Shown: in pieces, positions 20,933 to 34,600 of the stretch | How positions within the stretch are numbered: the first letter of the stretch is position 1 | Layout: each line of letters begins with the position of its first letter | Assembly: GCF_014356525.2 (NCBI RefSeq) | Contig: NC_052507.1 | Coordinates: 61,132,553 to 61,196,552 of the forward strand | DNA: 64,000 nucleotides | Direction of reading: 5' to 3' | Source: Nilaparvata lugens | Taxonomy: Eukaryota > Arthropoda > Insecta > Hemiptera > Delphacidae | Program-made: the position numbers and the translations under genes | Notes under the pieces: model-generated | What the model was told of the DNA's origin: nothing | What the model saw: the letters and a program-made list of their open reading frames with translations, nothing else | The model's database searches: none

Positions 20933-21790
20933 ATCATCGCCAAAATAACTTTGAAAATTCTAAAAAAATAACAGAAAATCCCAAAAATGTACCTTAGTCT
21001 TCATGTAACTTGGTAGCGTACCAGCTGTAAGATTCCTGGTGTCATTCCATAAGCGAAAACTGTCTATGATCGACAATTCCACCTTATGGATAATCATTAC
21101 TTGAACCGTTGCCATTTCCTTTCATTTCAACTAATCAGAATCGTTAATGTTTTAATACAGTTTCAATAATTTATTATCTGTGTAGTGAGAACTACTCAGG
21201 GAATAGTCTGATCATTCTCATTTGATTGTTTATATTTACATGATTAAAAAGGTATGTTTTATTGACTTGTACCTAATATCGATCGTCTAAACTCATGGAA
21301 TACTTCCATTATTCCATATTCAAAATGAATTCGTTGAGGTTTGAAATCATTATTTCATGTCCAAAATAATGGCGTTGATTTAATTAATTAAAAAAATTTG
21401 AATAATCGAAATAATTTGAAATGACAACCGTTCAAGTATCTATGATAATCATCATAGATATTCATGATATTCAGGTAAGGTTTACTCTTGCTCGGTCGCT
21501 ATTTCATGTAACCAGATTCCTACATACTAGAAAGTAATTCTTGTCTAGTATGTAGAAATCTCATAGTTTTAATCCTGTTTTACTGGACTACTGATCCTTA
21601 ACAAGTTCCCCACACACCTAACAAGTGTGCTGTTCATACTTCAAGTGTACCTGTTTATATTTTTTCTTTTATTTTTGTATTTTTTACTTCCTGTTGCTTT
21701 TTATTTATTTTTCCGTCCCTTTGTAGTGTTAAAGTAGAGTTTCCGCAATCCAATAAATATTTGTTTTTAGGATTTTCTCTTATAACATTG
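20933..21790 (+). other. Rtkn: Probable 3' UTR of the rhotekin-like gene
   Basis: A non-coding stretch after the stop codon. An AATAAA hexamer at 21752-21757, followed within 20 bases by a T-rich stretch, is the best candidate polyadenylation signal. No transcript evidence is available. Confidence 0.45.
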
Positions 21791-22969
21791 CACATTATTC
21801 AATTTTTCTTAGATTCACATCTAAGCTACTGATTCACAATAGCTAATCTACTTCTAGATTCACATTCAAGCTACTGCTTTCGGAAATGGGGCAGGGTGAA
21901 TAATTTTTTTTTTCATACTGACAAAACATATATCTAAACAATCACTCCATGACTAGTGTGTGAGATTCCTACAGTCAGCTGTTTTATAGGATCCTAATTA
22001 TTTGAAACAGGTCCTTTGACGGTCATTTAAAATAATATTTTTTTTTAATTTTTATTTTGCTAAGAATAGGATTAAGATTCATTCAAGTATTGATAATAAT
22101 GATTAAGAACGTGTAACCAGTAGTTGGTGAAGTTCTAAAGGAAATTTTTATTTACTCCTTCATGTTCATATTTGTGTTTATCATTTATTTAATTATTATT
22201 ATTCTTATCAAACTGTCCGTCCCCTACGTTTTCCCAAGTTACATGGATACCAAGGTTAATTTTTATTATTGATTCCACAAAGCATTGTGGAGTTAATTTT
22301 TATTATATAGAAGTGGAATGAGTTTTGTTTATAATGTGTTTATGTTTATGACCTATTCGAAAATTAAAAAAAAAAATATTACCTATGTATAACAATTATG
22401 TATATTGAAGATGTAAAGCTTTTTTTATCCTCGTTTTATTAATATCAATGTTACTACGATCTTGTATATTGTTTTTCCATTCACAAACAGTATTTATTAA
22501 TTTATTTCGATTGAATAATAAAACTTGTGTTGTACGAAAGATTTTGAGCTCATATTGTAAAGTATAATTTGAATAAATGACATCCAATTTTGTATGGCTT
22601 AATTTTTATTTCAATTAAGTTTTCATTCCTCACATTTCTATATTCTCACAATTATTATGCAAATTGTAATTCTAAATTGCATATTTTGGTTAGAAGTAAC
22701 TACAACTCTTATTAAACAGACCCAAGTCACTCATTGGTTCTTTATTGTAAAGTGTAATAATATTGTAATTCAGCCATTGTGGCAAAATGATGATCAATAT
22801 AAGGTGCAATCTAATGTGAATGACATTTTAAAAAGTAACTATGGAAATCGATTACAAGAAATCGAAGCACTATTCCTCTAATAGATGGATATGAGAGACA
22901 TGAAAAGAGAGAAATGGCTTTCCAAAAATCAAAATCAAAACCGTAACAAATTTCATCTAAAGAGGTTAA

Positions 22970-23640
22970 AAATAGTGGAGTGGCGAGGGTAGAGGCTATC
23001 AGAGACGGTGGACGAGAGTCTTGAAAAGTAATGCATATATATATATATTCAGATGTGTGGAAACATGGTGGAGCGGCGGAAGTAGAATGAAGCGGAGACA
23101 TTTGAGTACATGCATTAGTTTCAACAATCTCAGTTACCTTCTCTGATAGGTACCCTCTTCCTTCGTCGCTTCCCTATGTTTTCACACATCTAAATTACTT
23201 AGAACTAGCATTACTTTTAACGTTCTCGCATACCTTCTCCAATAGCCTCTATTTTTGCTGCTCCTTTATGTTTTAAACTCTGATCTTTTGGTAGAGAGTT
23301 AGTGGGGAGGATATTTTTAATATTCTTTCCGAAGAATGGATATTGATATTTCAAAAGCTCCGCCAATTTATGTAGATCCATAACAATATAATTATCTATA
23401 GTTATTATATTACAAATTGCTTTTTCATATCATATACAGTTCAATAATTATTTCCTAGTCTATATTATGTAAATTCATCTATAATTTCTCTGTATTGTAA
23501 GCTATTGTATATAAGTGTATAAGCCAGTATATATTGTAATCTACATAAATAGAGTACTCAATCAATCAATCTAAGATGGTGAAAACATAGAGGAGCGGCA
23601 AAAATAGAGGCTATCGGAGAAGGTATGCGAGACGTTGACC
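22970..23640. mobile_element. Foldback element with ~55-bp inverted repeats
   Basis: 23219-23275 (CTCGCATACCTTCTCCAATA, then AGCCTCTATTTTTGC) is the inverse of 23583-23636 (GGAGAAGGTATGCGAGACG). A related arm lies at 22977-23100. No ORF lies between them, so this is likely a non-autonomous DNA transposon or two overlapping copies. Confidence 0.65.
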
Positions 23641-23798
23641 TCATTCTACTTTTTGTCGCTTTTGAAAGCTTGGGGTACCAGCAAGACAAGTGTCATTTTG
23701 TAAAAACAGCCAACATGGCTTGTTTTGGTGGTGGCTACTAACTCAGAACACCTCGAGTTTCCCAAATTAATAAAGTGACCGGGCTATGAGTCTTTGTG

Positions 23799-24030
23799 CC
23801 GCTTGTACAAAAGCCGGTTAAATTTCAATCGTGATCAATTTTACAAGAATCAGTTAGAGAAGACGTCTTATCAAAAAGGCCTTCTCTGATTGGTTCTCGT
23901 GAAATTAATCACGATTAAAATTTAACCGGCTTTTATGCAACCGGTCGTCATCTTATCAAGAAGGCCTTCTCTGATTGGTGCTCGTGAAATTAATTACGAT
24001 TAAAATTTAACAGGCATTTCTGCAACCGGG
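23799..24030. mobile_element. Palindromic MITE (GCCGGTT family), right arm duplicated
   Basis: The arms are AAAGCCGGTTAAATTTCAAT and its imperfect inverse near 23910-23935. The right half (AAGGCCTTCTCTGATTGG to CAACCGG) is repeated in tandem at about 23957-24028. Family members lie at 31198-31340, 36268-36413 and 50290-50443. Confidence 0.75.
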
Positions 24031-25371
24031 CCTTTGTCTTTGACTAAGTGTCTTCACCTCAGTCGATTGACTTCACCCAGGGTGTCTGATGAAGAAATAT
24101 CAAAAATTAACCGTTGAAGGTAAGCAGAGTATTTTGAGAAAGTGAAGAAACTTTCATGTTAATGTATACTGTAGGCCTATTATTTCAAAATATAATTGTA
24201 TGTAAAATGACCTGCCTGCTGTGCGGTTTCGAGGGGCTCTGAAGAGCCTGCTGGCCGATCACCCCTGTTGGAGAGCAGTGTGGTGAGTGCCTATTTTACT
24301 ATTCGATTTCTGTCTTTTGGCAGCTGTTTTTCTTTTACTTTTCTTGACGTGTCCCAGTGGGCTTCAATTTAGTGATTCATTTTATGGACCTAATCAATTA
24401 AATACTAGATACATTATGTATAATGTATTATAAATCTCAAGCTTTCTAAAACAATTAGGCCTAATTTACTGTTACTCTTTTAAAACTATTACAGATTGGG
24501 CAGTTGGAGCAAATTACTGCTAATTTTCAACAGATACCGTATCGTATTGAAAACTCATTTCACTTCTAAACAAATAATATTTTTGGATTGGTTTCTTGTT
24601 AATAATAATAAAGAATATTAAATGTTATTTAAATGTTGAAGGTTGTAATTTTAAGAGTGAACTATTTAATCGTGCATATATTAGTTTCCGTAATCTTTCT
24701 ACCGTATTTAAGCTTACTCAATCAAAAACTATTGAGTATTGGCATATATTAGACCCATATTACTTTTAAACTGATATCTTATTGAAAACTCACTTTAATT
24801 CTGAACAAAGAATATTATAGATATGCTTCAAGTTTTGAAGATTGTAATTTAAAAACAAATTGTTTTGATAGTTAATTATTAATTAATTCAATACCGTTAC
24901 CGCAGGGTACGGTATGGTACCATAGATAAAAAAACAGGAGAATGATAATAATGATAACCTATTCAGTACATTAACAGAAAATAACAATTAAATCATAATT
25001 AAAATGCAATGGAATGAAATTATCTATCATTCAATTGAATGTGACCTTTTCCTATGAAAATTAGTCAACTTTGGACCAAGGATAATATACCGTAATATTA
25101 ATTTATTAGTATGATAAAAGTTGTACGATCTTATTATACCTAATTTCAATTTTCCCTCCCACAGTTTGTCCAACCCAAAATTCTCTACTATAATTGCACT
25201 TTCAGATGTAATGTCATCAATCAAACCAAAAACTTCAACGATATCATATCATTTAATGATTTCACTAATTATTTAATACATTTTCGACGATTCTTTTGGA
25301 ATAGATAAACTTGTCTTGCCAAGACTGAAAATAAGAAGCAGCTTTTATCTGGAATCTCGTTGAAGCGGCTG

Positions 25372-25428
25372 ATGGGTGATGACGAGCTTGCGAGACGACC
25401 TGTAGAAGAGAAGACGAGGGAGAAGTAA
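25372..25428 (+). promoter_or_regulatory. Upstream ORF ending 2 nt before the Bruce start codon
   Basis: ATG at 25372 opens an 18-codon frame that stops with TAA at 25426-25428; the Bruce ATG follows at 25431. A second ATG at 25379 opens an 8-codon frame ending at 25405. If the mRNA includes this leader, ribosomes would meet both first, implying reduced or reinitiation-dependent translation. The transcription start is not known. Confidence 0.5.
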
Positions 25429-25430
25429 AA

Positions 25431-25605
25431 ATGGCTGACAGCGAATGGAGATTAGAGGAAGATGGACAATTAAAATTAGATGTGAAGTGTAATAGTTTAA
25501 TTTATCATCCAAATTTAAATATTATTTTAGTTTTAACGAAATCCTCCGAAGTGTTAGTAGTAGACGTTAACTCCGGGATACTTTTGCAGAGAAGTCTTTT
25601 ATCAG
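25431..25605 (+). CDS. Bruce: Bruce exon 1: start codon and first propeller strands
   Basis: It encodes MADSEWRLEEDGQLKL through DVNSGILLQRSLLSG; the donor is ATCAG/GTAAGA, leaving phase 1. It aligns by eye with the start of the vertebrate BIRC6 propeller (SEW.. DG.. YHP.LN.IL). It is shorter at the N-terminus than the human protein. The 3.6-kb intron that follows contains a MITE (26918-27088) and an inverted copy of upstream sequence; otherwise I see nothing in it. Confidence 0.93.
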
Positions 25606-28600
25606 GTAAGACACGTTGACTACCGACTTGCTGGTCTAGGCTAGTGCGAAGTTACATTGATTAATAAATTTTAGCAATTTTTTAAGGAATCTATCATTAA
25701 TGAAAATAATAATTGATATTTCGGGTCAAGTTTACAGTTGTTATTTTTTATTAATTTTTTGTCTTGGTACATCAATTGACAGACTACATCAGCCATGAAA
25801 ATTCGTTTATCATGTTTCTATTATTCGTATCAGTAACTCAGCGGTAGTTTTTTACGATAATGTATTCTTAGATTATTTTTACATTATGTAAATAGAAATA
25901 GATTTATGATTGTACTTGCTGGTATTATACTATATCATTATGGCAACCCAAAAACAAATTGTTCAAGAAACAACTACTGTATGATCATTGATAAAACAAA
26001 GAGTTGCAATAATTGCACGACATCTTAAACAAATTTGATTATTATTGTACGCAAATTTAAAGATTTTTCTGCTTTTTTTCATCAACAGTTTGAAAACTCT
26101 TGTCTGGTTGATTTGTAATTTAATGCACACACAATTATAAGAATTACGTTTTTAGATTATAATAATAGTTGTGATTTATTAAAGTTGGGGTAGGCTTCTT
26201 GAGTATACTAGTTCAAATCTGTAAGTGATAAATCGTTTACTAAACTAAAAAATTCTTTCCAATTTTAATTTACCGTATCTTTTTCATATCTGAGGCATTA
26301 ATTTTGTATAAAATTATAAACCAGTAAGTATGGTCTAAGGTTTTTCATTGATATTAATTTTTAAGTTTGAAACATTGTTTATATTATTTCTTGAAAAAAG
26401 AAAAAAAAAACAAGAAGATAAATCATAAATAGATGATTAATGCTATGTGATTAATACTAAATGATTCTATGATGTAAGTTAACTAAACAAAACTAGACAA
26501 AAATGTACCTAATCTTTGTTGGATGATAATCTATAGGCCTACATAGTTTTTGGGTAATCCGGTAAGATTCTATAGTTTTACTTGAATTTGAAGATAAGCT
26601 CTCAAGGCCTAAAAACTTGCAATCAACCTTACTAATGGTTAGTTCTAATAATTGTCTACGTGTTTTATTATTTTTTGCAATTTCAAAGAATGTGTTACTA
26701 CTTTATGTCTCACCTTATCTCTTGTAGCCTATGTTCTAAAGATAAGGATATTCTTGTCTAAAGTGAGATGTAGCTCAAACTGTCAGCATTACGTTTGAAT
26801 AACATTCATGCTTGCATTAAAACCAATGCAGACAGTAAGAATGCAGATAGGTAAAACTTTCAGTGTTGTAGGCTACAAATAATTTCCATTAGTCTATAGG
26901 CCTAATGTCTTCTTAAGCTGCGTTTACACCAAAGCTATTAGCAAAATGTTAATAACTTAATCCTTATAGATTATATTAGATTGAACATAATTTATCACAC
27001 ACATGATGAACATATATTTGTTTGTCAAGTTCCGTTCAATCTAATAGAATCTATAAGGATTAAGCTATTAACTTTGATGTAAACCCAGTTTTAGTATGGC
27101 TGTAGTAGGTAATTTCTCATCATTCATTCGAAAAAGATTTTCTACCAATAACTTTAATTATTTAGAACAATTATTATCTATTTAGTATAGTTAATTAGGT
27201 CCATAAAAGGGATCACCAAAGTGAAGCCCACTGGGACATGTCAATGAACCAAGTGTATACAGTAGTGGAATCCACTTGTAATATTTGTGCATTACATAAT
27301 ATATTGGGTACTCTATTTATTTTATTCACATTAAATTCTTATCAAGGATATTTGTTTTGTTTTTTTGTGTTCACTGTTGAACAATTCATGCAACCTCTTA
27401 ACCTTTGCAGTATTACTCCAAGTATTGAAGTAGATTTGATAAGATAAGAAATAAATTGAATTGAGTTTATGAAAATGAAATGCTCTAGTAATCATAACAG
27501 TGACTAAAAAAGGGAAATATTTTCAATTCAGGTGTAAAATTATAGAATGATAATTTATAGATGATAGATTAATATTGTTATTTCTAAATCTAGACATATT
27601 AATCCATTCTGTTATCATTTTTCACTAGAAAATATTCAAATTCAATGCTTAATTTTAGCTCACTTGGAGGGTTTCATGAAAATAAGCTGAGATGAAAACA
27701 AGAACATGTATTATCGAATTACTTTTATTAGTCATATTACATTCTTTTTCCTCGATAAATTAAATTTAAATTAAACAATAAAATTAAATTTGCTTTTTCA
27801 TCTTGAGAGAGAAGAGACTTTTTCAGACATTACATTTATCACAAGAGTTCCCCTCCTTAGAATCTCTTGTCTAAATATTAAGCAATCCACTTGTATTTTT
27901 CAAGTACTGTCACTGGATGACTGCACTAAAAAGCTTGGTTTCACTCTCTCACAACATCGTATCACTGGACACAAGGCTCTTGAATAACATTAATTTGACC
28001 AGTCTCTTCCTTTTAATCGTATAATGACGCATTCAAGATAGACGCTGGGCAGTTAGAATCATTTTGAGTGCCTGTACTTGAGAATAACCAAGTTATTCTA
28101 TCCAGGATTATTTTTCATCAATTGTATTGAAATTGAAATATAGTATGACCTTGCCTATTCAATTCTGGCTTCTTCCTCATTCTGGAGTTCTTTGGTCTCA
28201 TCTGAATTATGTGGGTGCTCTGTCGTGACTTAACTAAGTTACTGTTAATTAGTTAGTTATTACTAAGTTACATAACAAGGCAGCCTAGACCGACGGCTTA
28301 GTTTTAAAATATGCATTTGTATGTTTGAAATGAAAATGATTCATTTGTGTGTGTTAGATTTTGACATTGCATGATTCTTTAGAATGTGTATAGCATTCCA
28401 GTACATGCATACTGTCACTTGTATGGAGAAATGACCAAGTTGAATTATAAATGTATTTGCATAAATTGCGATTACTACCGAATTGATATTTACGTTATAA
28501 ATTCAATGGAATAATTAATAGGACGGCTCAGTTGAAAATTTTGTATTACCACCGCCTTCTATAGTAGATAGATGTGATGATATCTCAAATATATTAACAA

Positions 28601-31600
28601 AGCAAATATATCTTATCATGATATCATAATTATCATATTTTATCAGTATAAAATTTTCATCATTGAGATAAAATATTCTGGTTTTCCATTATATTTCTAC
28701 ATAGCCTGCAAACAATTTGGTAACGGTGCGGGGCACGAGAATGATGGAGCTATCTGCTTTGTCAAACAACAGACAAGGATAGCAACTTAGCGATTTTTAA
28801 TCCGGCACTGACTTATAACGTGAATCTCACTATTATAGGTATGATGATGAAATGCAGTGATGTAATAAATAAAACCATAATTGTCCCACCACATTACAAT
28901 ATAGCTTAGTGAAATAATAACATCAAAATTAATTGCTCCAAAATAAAACATACTTAATAAGCTCTCCTTTCACTAGAATTGATGCATTTATAGTTTATTT
29001 TATGGAACATTCACGCAAACCTTACAGGAATTGTATGAATAAAAAGTGGTATAAAACAGTCTAATGGTGCAATTTCAAGTTGAAATGCAATGTAATAAGT
29101 TTGATTTTTTTCATAATTATTATAGTGGCAGAATTAAATATCTTGAATATCTTTGTGCTGTTTTTATTTACAATAAATAATTTATTATGTTTTTGTTGCA
29201 GAATCAGACACTCCAATTCATGGACAGTATTTGTCAGGATACGACAAAATCCTCCTAGCAAATGACAAAGGCATTGGAGTTCGCAGTGACTACAATGGAG
29301 TTCTGCTATTGGACACAATCCTACAGACCCCCATAACAAAACCCGATGACATCGTTAAGTTGGAGATTCCCCTTTCAGAGGTAACTGAACCAGTATTTCT
29401 GTCAATTTGGGTGAAACCGAAATGTAATAAACGATCATGGTAATCTACAGTTGGAAATTACTGAGATATTGCATTTATTCAAATGATAATAAATTAATTA
29501 TTATTAAACGGAAATCCAAATTAAATTCTGTAAATCACCCCGAGGACTTCTGCTGCTGCAAATATTGACAACAGTGTAAACAGCTAAATGGAAATTCGAT
29601 GTGTACTAGAGCTCGATGTGTAGAGCGATGAGTTCTACTATTCAAAAATTATTTGTCAGCCCAGGAACGAAAACTTGGTTTGAGCAACAATTGATTCTGA
29701 ACCAACAAGAAATCATAATTATATTACAGATTCAGTACGTAAAATTATCTGGCTAGATCCAACAGCTGCTCAACCCTAGTTTCCGTTTTTGTTGGAATCG
29801 GGCCTTGAACCAGTATTTCTAATGCTTTGGTTCGATATGAGAAATTAATCAATGATGTTCAGTTGTAATTGAATTAGAATCTTAGTAAACGATTCTTAAG
29901 AACGATCATAGTCAAGTAATGTTCGGTTGCCTAGCTGCAAGCTACTATGATTAATTTCTGATATTGGTAAGTTGGTTACTACTAGGTAATCAAAGTAAAT
30001 TCAAATGAGGTCGTTACTAAGAGTGGGTTATAATTGCTGCCAAGAATGTTGCTAAGATGAATAAGTTGTAGATATCCTACCAATCAATCCTCGGTAATCA
30101 GGCTTGTTGATTTGTTAGTCATTATTAAATGATCACTTTAGAATTATTAAGCTATTATGCCGCTCACAATTGAATTGAATTGTGAAGAATGAAGAATTGA
30201 TTATTCTACCCAAATCTTACCAAATGATCTGAGATATAAGCCAGCGACAAATGAAAGTGTAAAAATGAAGGACTATAAAAAGTTATTTATTCTTGTATTT
30301 TATTGTTATCTATTTTTCATACATTTTCTGCATTTGTATTGCAACCAATAAAGGCTTTATTATTATATTATTAAGAATTAGTTATTAATACTTCCTTCCA
30401 ATAACACTTATAATCTTGAAGGTGAATGTAAGACGTGCAAATGAGCTGTCGGTAAAGGCGTTTATTTATCATTTACAGGCACATATTTTAAAGCAGACCC
30501 TAGAATGTATGGACTTACAAGGTGTGGAAAGGGTTGGATACAAAGGCTCCGAGGTTATTGAAGAGCTTTCAAATAAGATAAAGGAAGCAGATGCTAAATC
30601 GAAGAAAGGATTGAAAGCACAAAAAGTAAGTATGAACCTCATATTTTCCCTCTTTCTCGCAGTACATTCCATTCATGACTCTTGATCACTCATTCATTTA
30701 TTGACAATAAATTAATGAAATTTGGGAAGCCCGCATTTGAGAATATTTCACTAAATCATCACTGATAACTGGAAAATGCAGTATTAATTGAAACATTCTG
30801 TAACTTGTAAAGAAACCCAGACTTACTTCTTAAGTCACAGGTGTTCAATATATTATTGTTAAAAATCAATTTTCATCCTATACTATTAAACGAGCAATTT
30901 CTGTTTATATTATGTTTGTATTTCACCGGATTCGAAAACAGCTCCAACGATTCTCACGAAATTCAGAACATAGTAGGTTTATAATATAAAAATGCGATTG
31001 CACTAGGTCTCATCCCTGGGAAAACTCGCTGAAGGACATTAAACGGATAATTATTATTCATCCTTGGAAAAACAGCTGATAATAATTATTTCGTCGTCTG
31101 TTGATGATGGAAGTGAGTGAGCGAGTTCATGTGTGTGGGACTGTCTCAAAATTATGACTCAGCTGTTGAACTTTTGTAATCATTCAATCAGGTACTTAGT
31201 GCCGGTTGCAAAAAAGCAGGGTTATTTTCAATCCTGATTAATTCCAGTAGATCCATCTTTTTGAAATGGTCTTCTCTGATTTGGTTCACGTGAAATTAAT
31301 CAGGATTAAAATTTAACCGGCTTTTGTGCAACCGGGCCCTTGTTGAGGGAAATTTTTGCATTCCTTTGGAAATTAATCTCAATTTACTGTGATTAGATAG
31401 AACATTTATTTATGAACTATGAATGTTATTATAATTCCTTCTTTCGTAATAAATTTTTATGCTTTTGTTCTCTAGAGCGAAGCTCGGTCCCCGATATTAG
31501 AAATACTTATTCTGTGATATTAGAAGTTATACTTATCCTGTGGATGTGACGTATCTAATAATAGTGACTGGAAAATGCAGTATTAATATTGAAACATTCT

Positions 31601-34600
31601 GAAACTTGTAAAGAAACCCAGACTTACTTCTAAACTCACAGCTGTTCAAAATATTATTAAAAATATATTTTTATAGAAGTTATACTTATTCTGTGGATGT
31701 GACGTATCTAATAATAATGATGTTGTCGTTTGTAGTGGAACACAGTGTGCCTGTGCGTGAGCTACAGTGCGCTGAAGTGGGTGTGCGGAGGCATGGTGTC
31801 GGAGCTGCGACGACAGAACCGCCATACACCCGCCCTGTCGGCCGCCTCTGCCATCTCGGACCGGCTCAACTGGCTGCTGGATGCTGCCGCCCCCGGCTCG
31901 GCGCCGCCTCCGCCTCTCAGTGCCGCCTCCACCTCCGATGCGGCTACGCCGCCTCCACCACCCGATCGCACCCTCATGTTCAGCGAGGCCATTCGCCGGC
32001 AGACGTTCGCCAACTGGCCGCATATGAACTACAAGTCAGTAACTGCTATTCCTTCAAGAATATACTCTGAATAACAAGACTATATTTTGAATAACAATGT
32101 TATATCTGAATAAAATGAACGTCGCCGGCAGACGTTCCCCAACTGGCCGCATATGAACTACAAGTCAGTAACTGCTATTCCTTCAAGAATATACTCTGAA
32201 TAACAAGACTATATTTTGAATAATTATGTTATATCTGAATAAAATGAGCTTGTACTTGACCTACAGTCGACTAAAGATCGGCGTTCCCAAATTTCAATTT
32301 CAATTTACAAAAAATACAAATTATCGATTACTGATTTAAAAAACTTTAGTGTTTTTAAATGGATGGTGTTTTGGATGGTGTGAAAGGACGAGGTAGACCT
32401 AGGATGAGGTCGGGAGATAGAATAGCGGCTGACTTGCGGGAGAGTGGTTGGAGGAGAGAGGAATCATTGGATAGGGCTTTGTGGAGAGACAGACTAAGAG
32501 GAAGGAATGCTGACCCCATTTAAATGGGATAAGGCACAGCCAAAGAAGAAAAAGAAGAAGAAGATTTAAAAAACTTTAGTGGGCTAGACTTGACTATGAC
32601 TCAGTTTCCTATGGATATACCAACCGGCAAACTTCGATTCCAATTCATTTACAGTATTTAATTTATTCACGCCAGCACAATGAAATCGAATATTGGGATG
32701 GAATCAACAGGATGAACCAGTTTGTCTGAAATGAGATTTTTGTATCGCTGAAAACTTAATTTAATGCTCTAAAAAATGATTCTTGTAACGCTAAATTGTA
32801 ATTTAATGTTCTAAAAAATAATAGAAAATCCCAATTACAATAATGATTTACTGTAAAATGATGTTGCCTTGATTTACTTGAATTACATAATTTAAAATGA
32901 TGTAATGATTTACTCTAAACATTATTTTTGTATAGCTAAAAACGTAATTTAATGCTCTAAAAAATTATAGAAAATTCCAATTACAGTAATTTTGTACGTT
33001 AATGTTTCCTTCTCACTACATGATTTGCATTATTTTGTCTCACTAGAAATAATAATCTCACTGACTATTATTTCATAAAATGGAGGTGGTGGTTTACACT
33101 TAGCTTACTATTAAGTACAAAAAATAATTAATTATTCAATTGTTGTTGGTATATAATACTGAATTGGTGTTTGTTAGATGGGCGCTGCCAGACCAGATGG
33201 CTCAGGCAGGCTTCTACCACCAGCCAAACTCGGCGGGCGATGACCGAGCCATGTGCTTCACGTGCATTGTATGCCTCGTATGCTGGGAGCCAACTGACGA
33301 GCCCTGGTCAGTCCTAACACTCATTCCATTCCCAATTCGTAAATGATGATATTACGTAATAATTCTCCTTGAATTATTTTTGTTCAATGCTTGGTTGCAT
33401 TAAACGAGTTTTATTCGATCCGGTATCAGCTCGAAGTGAGATTGAAGTTAGTTGTAGGACAGTTATTTATGAATATTTATTATGTAAAAAAATCTGCATC
33501 AGATGTGTTGAATGTATATTATATACAAGAAGTTGATCGATGAAATCAATCGAAAGTAATCAAAGTTGTTTGAAGTTGAATTAATCGAAGGTTATCGTCG
33601 AACAAACTTATCCACAAACGGAAAAAGTCTCGTGGTTTTACTCATCAGTGAGAATAAACTATGCTCGTTTAATTATATTTTTGAACACAGATACTAATAG
33701 TTATTTGAAAAATTGCAATATTTATATCTCATATCAACCCAGCAATAGGCTACTGTTGCAAGGCAACTGTATTTATGTTTTTCTCGGCAGGATCTACGAA
33801 CTATCCTTAATATTTCAATTCCACCAACTTGAGGTATTTATTTGGATATTATAGGCATATGGTCACCAGCTGACTAAACTCCAAACTTAGATACTACCAA
33901 CCAAATAAAACTCTATACAGTACCTACATTTACATTTGTACCAATTTATACATTTGAACTCTTCTGTAATTTACATTCTGTATCTCTTATCTTAAGGTGC
34001 GTACAGATATACGCGCCCCCAACCCGCTCCGCCCTCGCACCGCACTCGCACCGATCATGAGCGTTACGGGAGATGTTAGTTCTTCACACCTTCCACTCTT
34101 GCTCCCCGGTCGTTCATCAATCGATCTGCTCGAGTGACGTTCGATTGCGGAGCAGAGCGAAAGTCTGTACGCACCTTTACAGTTTAATTGAAATGTAGTT
34201 TCACACTATCATAGTTCGGACACATGGACCTGTATTCAAATAATTTCAAGTTCGATCTTCGTCAACTCAACTTCAACTGAAATCTGTATTCGAAAGTTTT
34301 TGCGAATCAGCTGGAACTTAACTTACTGAAGTTCTTACTTGACAAGGTTTGAACTTTAATACTTGTAAATCGTTTTGAATACGGGCCATGATCATTGTTA
34401 CATTATTAAATGGAAGAAACGTGTAGTTTCAAAAGTGGAAACATCTTAATCAGTTATTAGAATCAATGTGACCGAACGGTTGAATGAATAATTTTGTTGT
34501 TGAGTAATGTTGTTAGTAATCTCATATAAATATATTATTCAAATGTTATATTGTTTCCAAATGCTTTCCAAATTGTTTCATGGACAGCAACTCTATTTGC

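Larger units (their letters stand above)
21791..25371. other. Intergenic region between rhotekin-like and Bruce genes
   Basis: No gene recognised. It holds a large foldback element (22970-23640), a MITE (23799-24030), and a 57-bp segment at 24344-24400 that reappears inverted at 27191-27244 in Bruce intron 1. The Bruce promoter must lie in the right part, but I see no convincing TATA box or initiator. Confidence 0.5.

Noticed and set aside
31646..32074. Long open frames on both strands over the GC-rich Bruce exon 4
   Set aside because: They are by-products of high GC content; only the frame ending HMNYK has BIRC6 motifs, in-phase splice joins and a conserved continuation.
32123..32163. An alternative BIR lead-in exon from the second copy at 32123
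   Set aside because: The copy lacks an acceptor and the upstream part of exon 4, so it cannot be an independent exon; kept only as a decoy donor.
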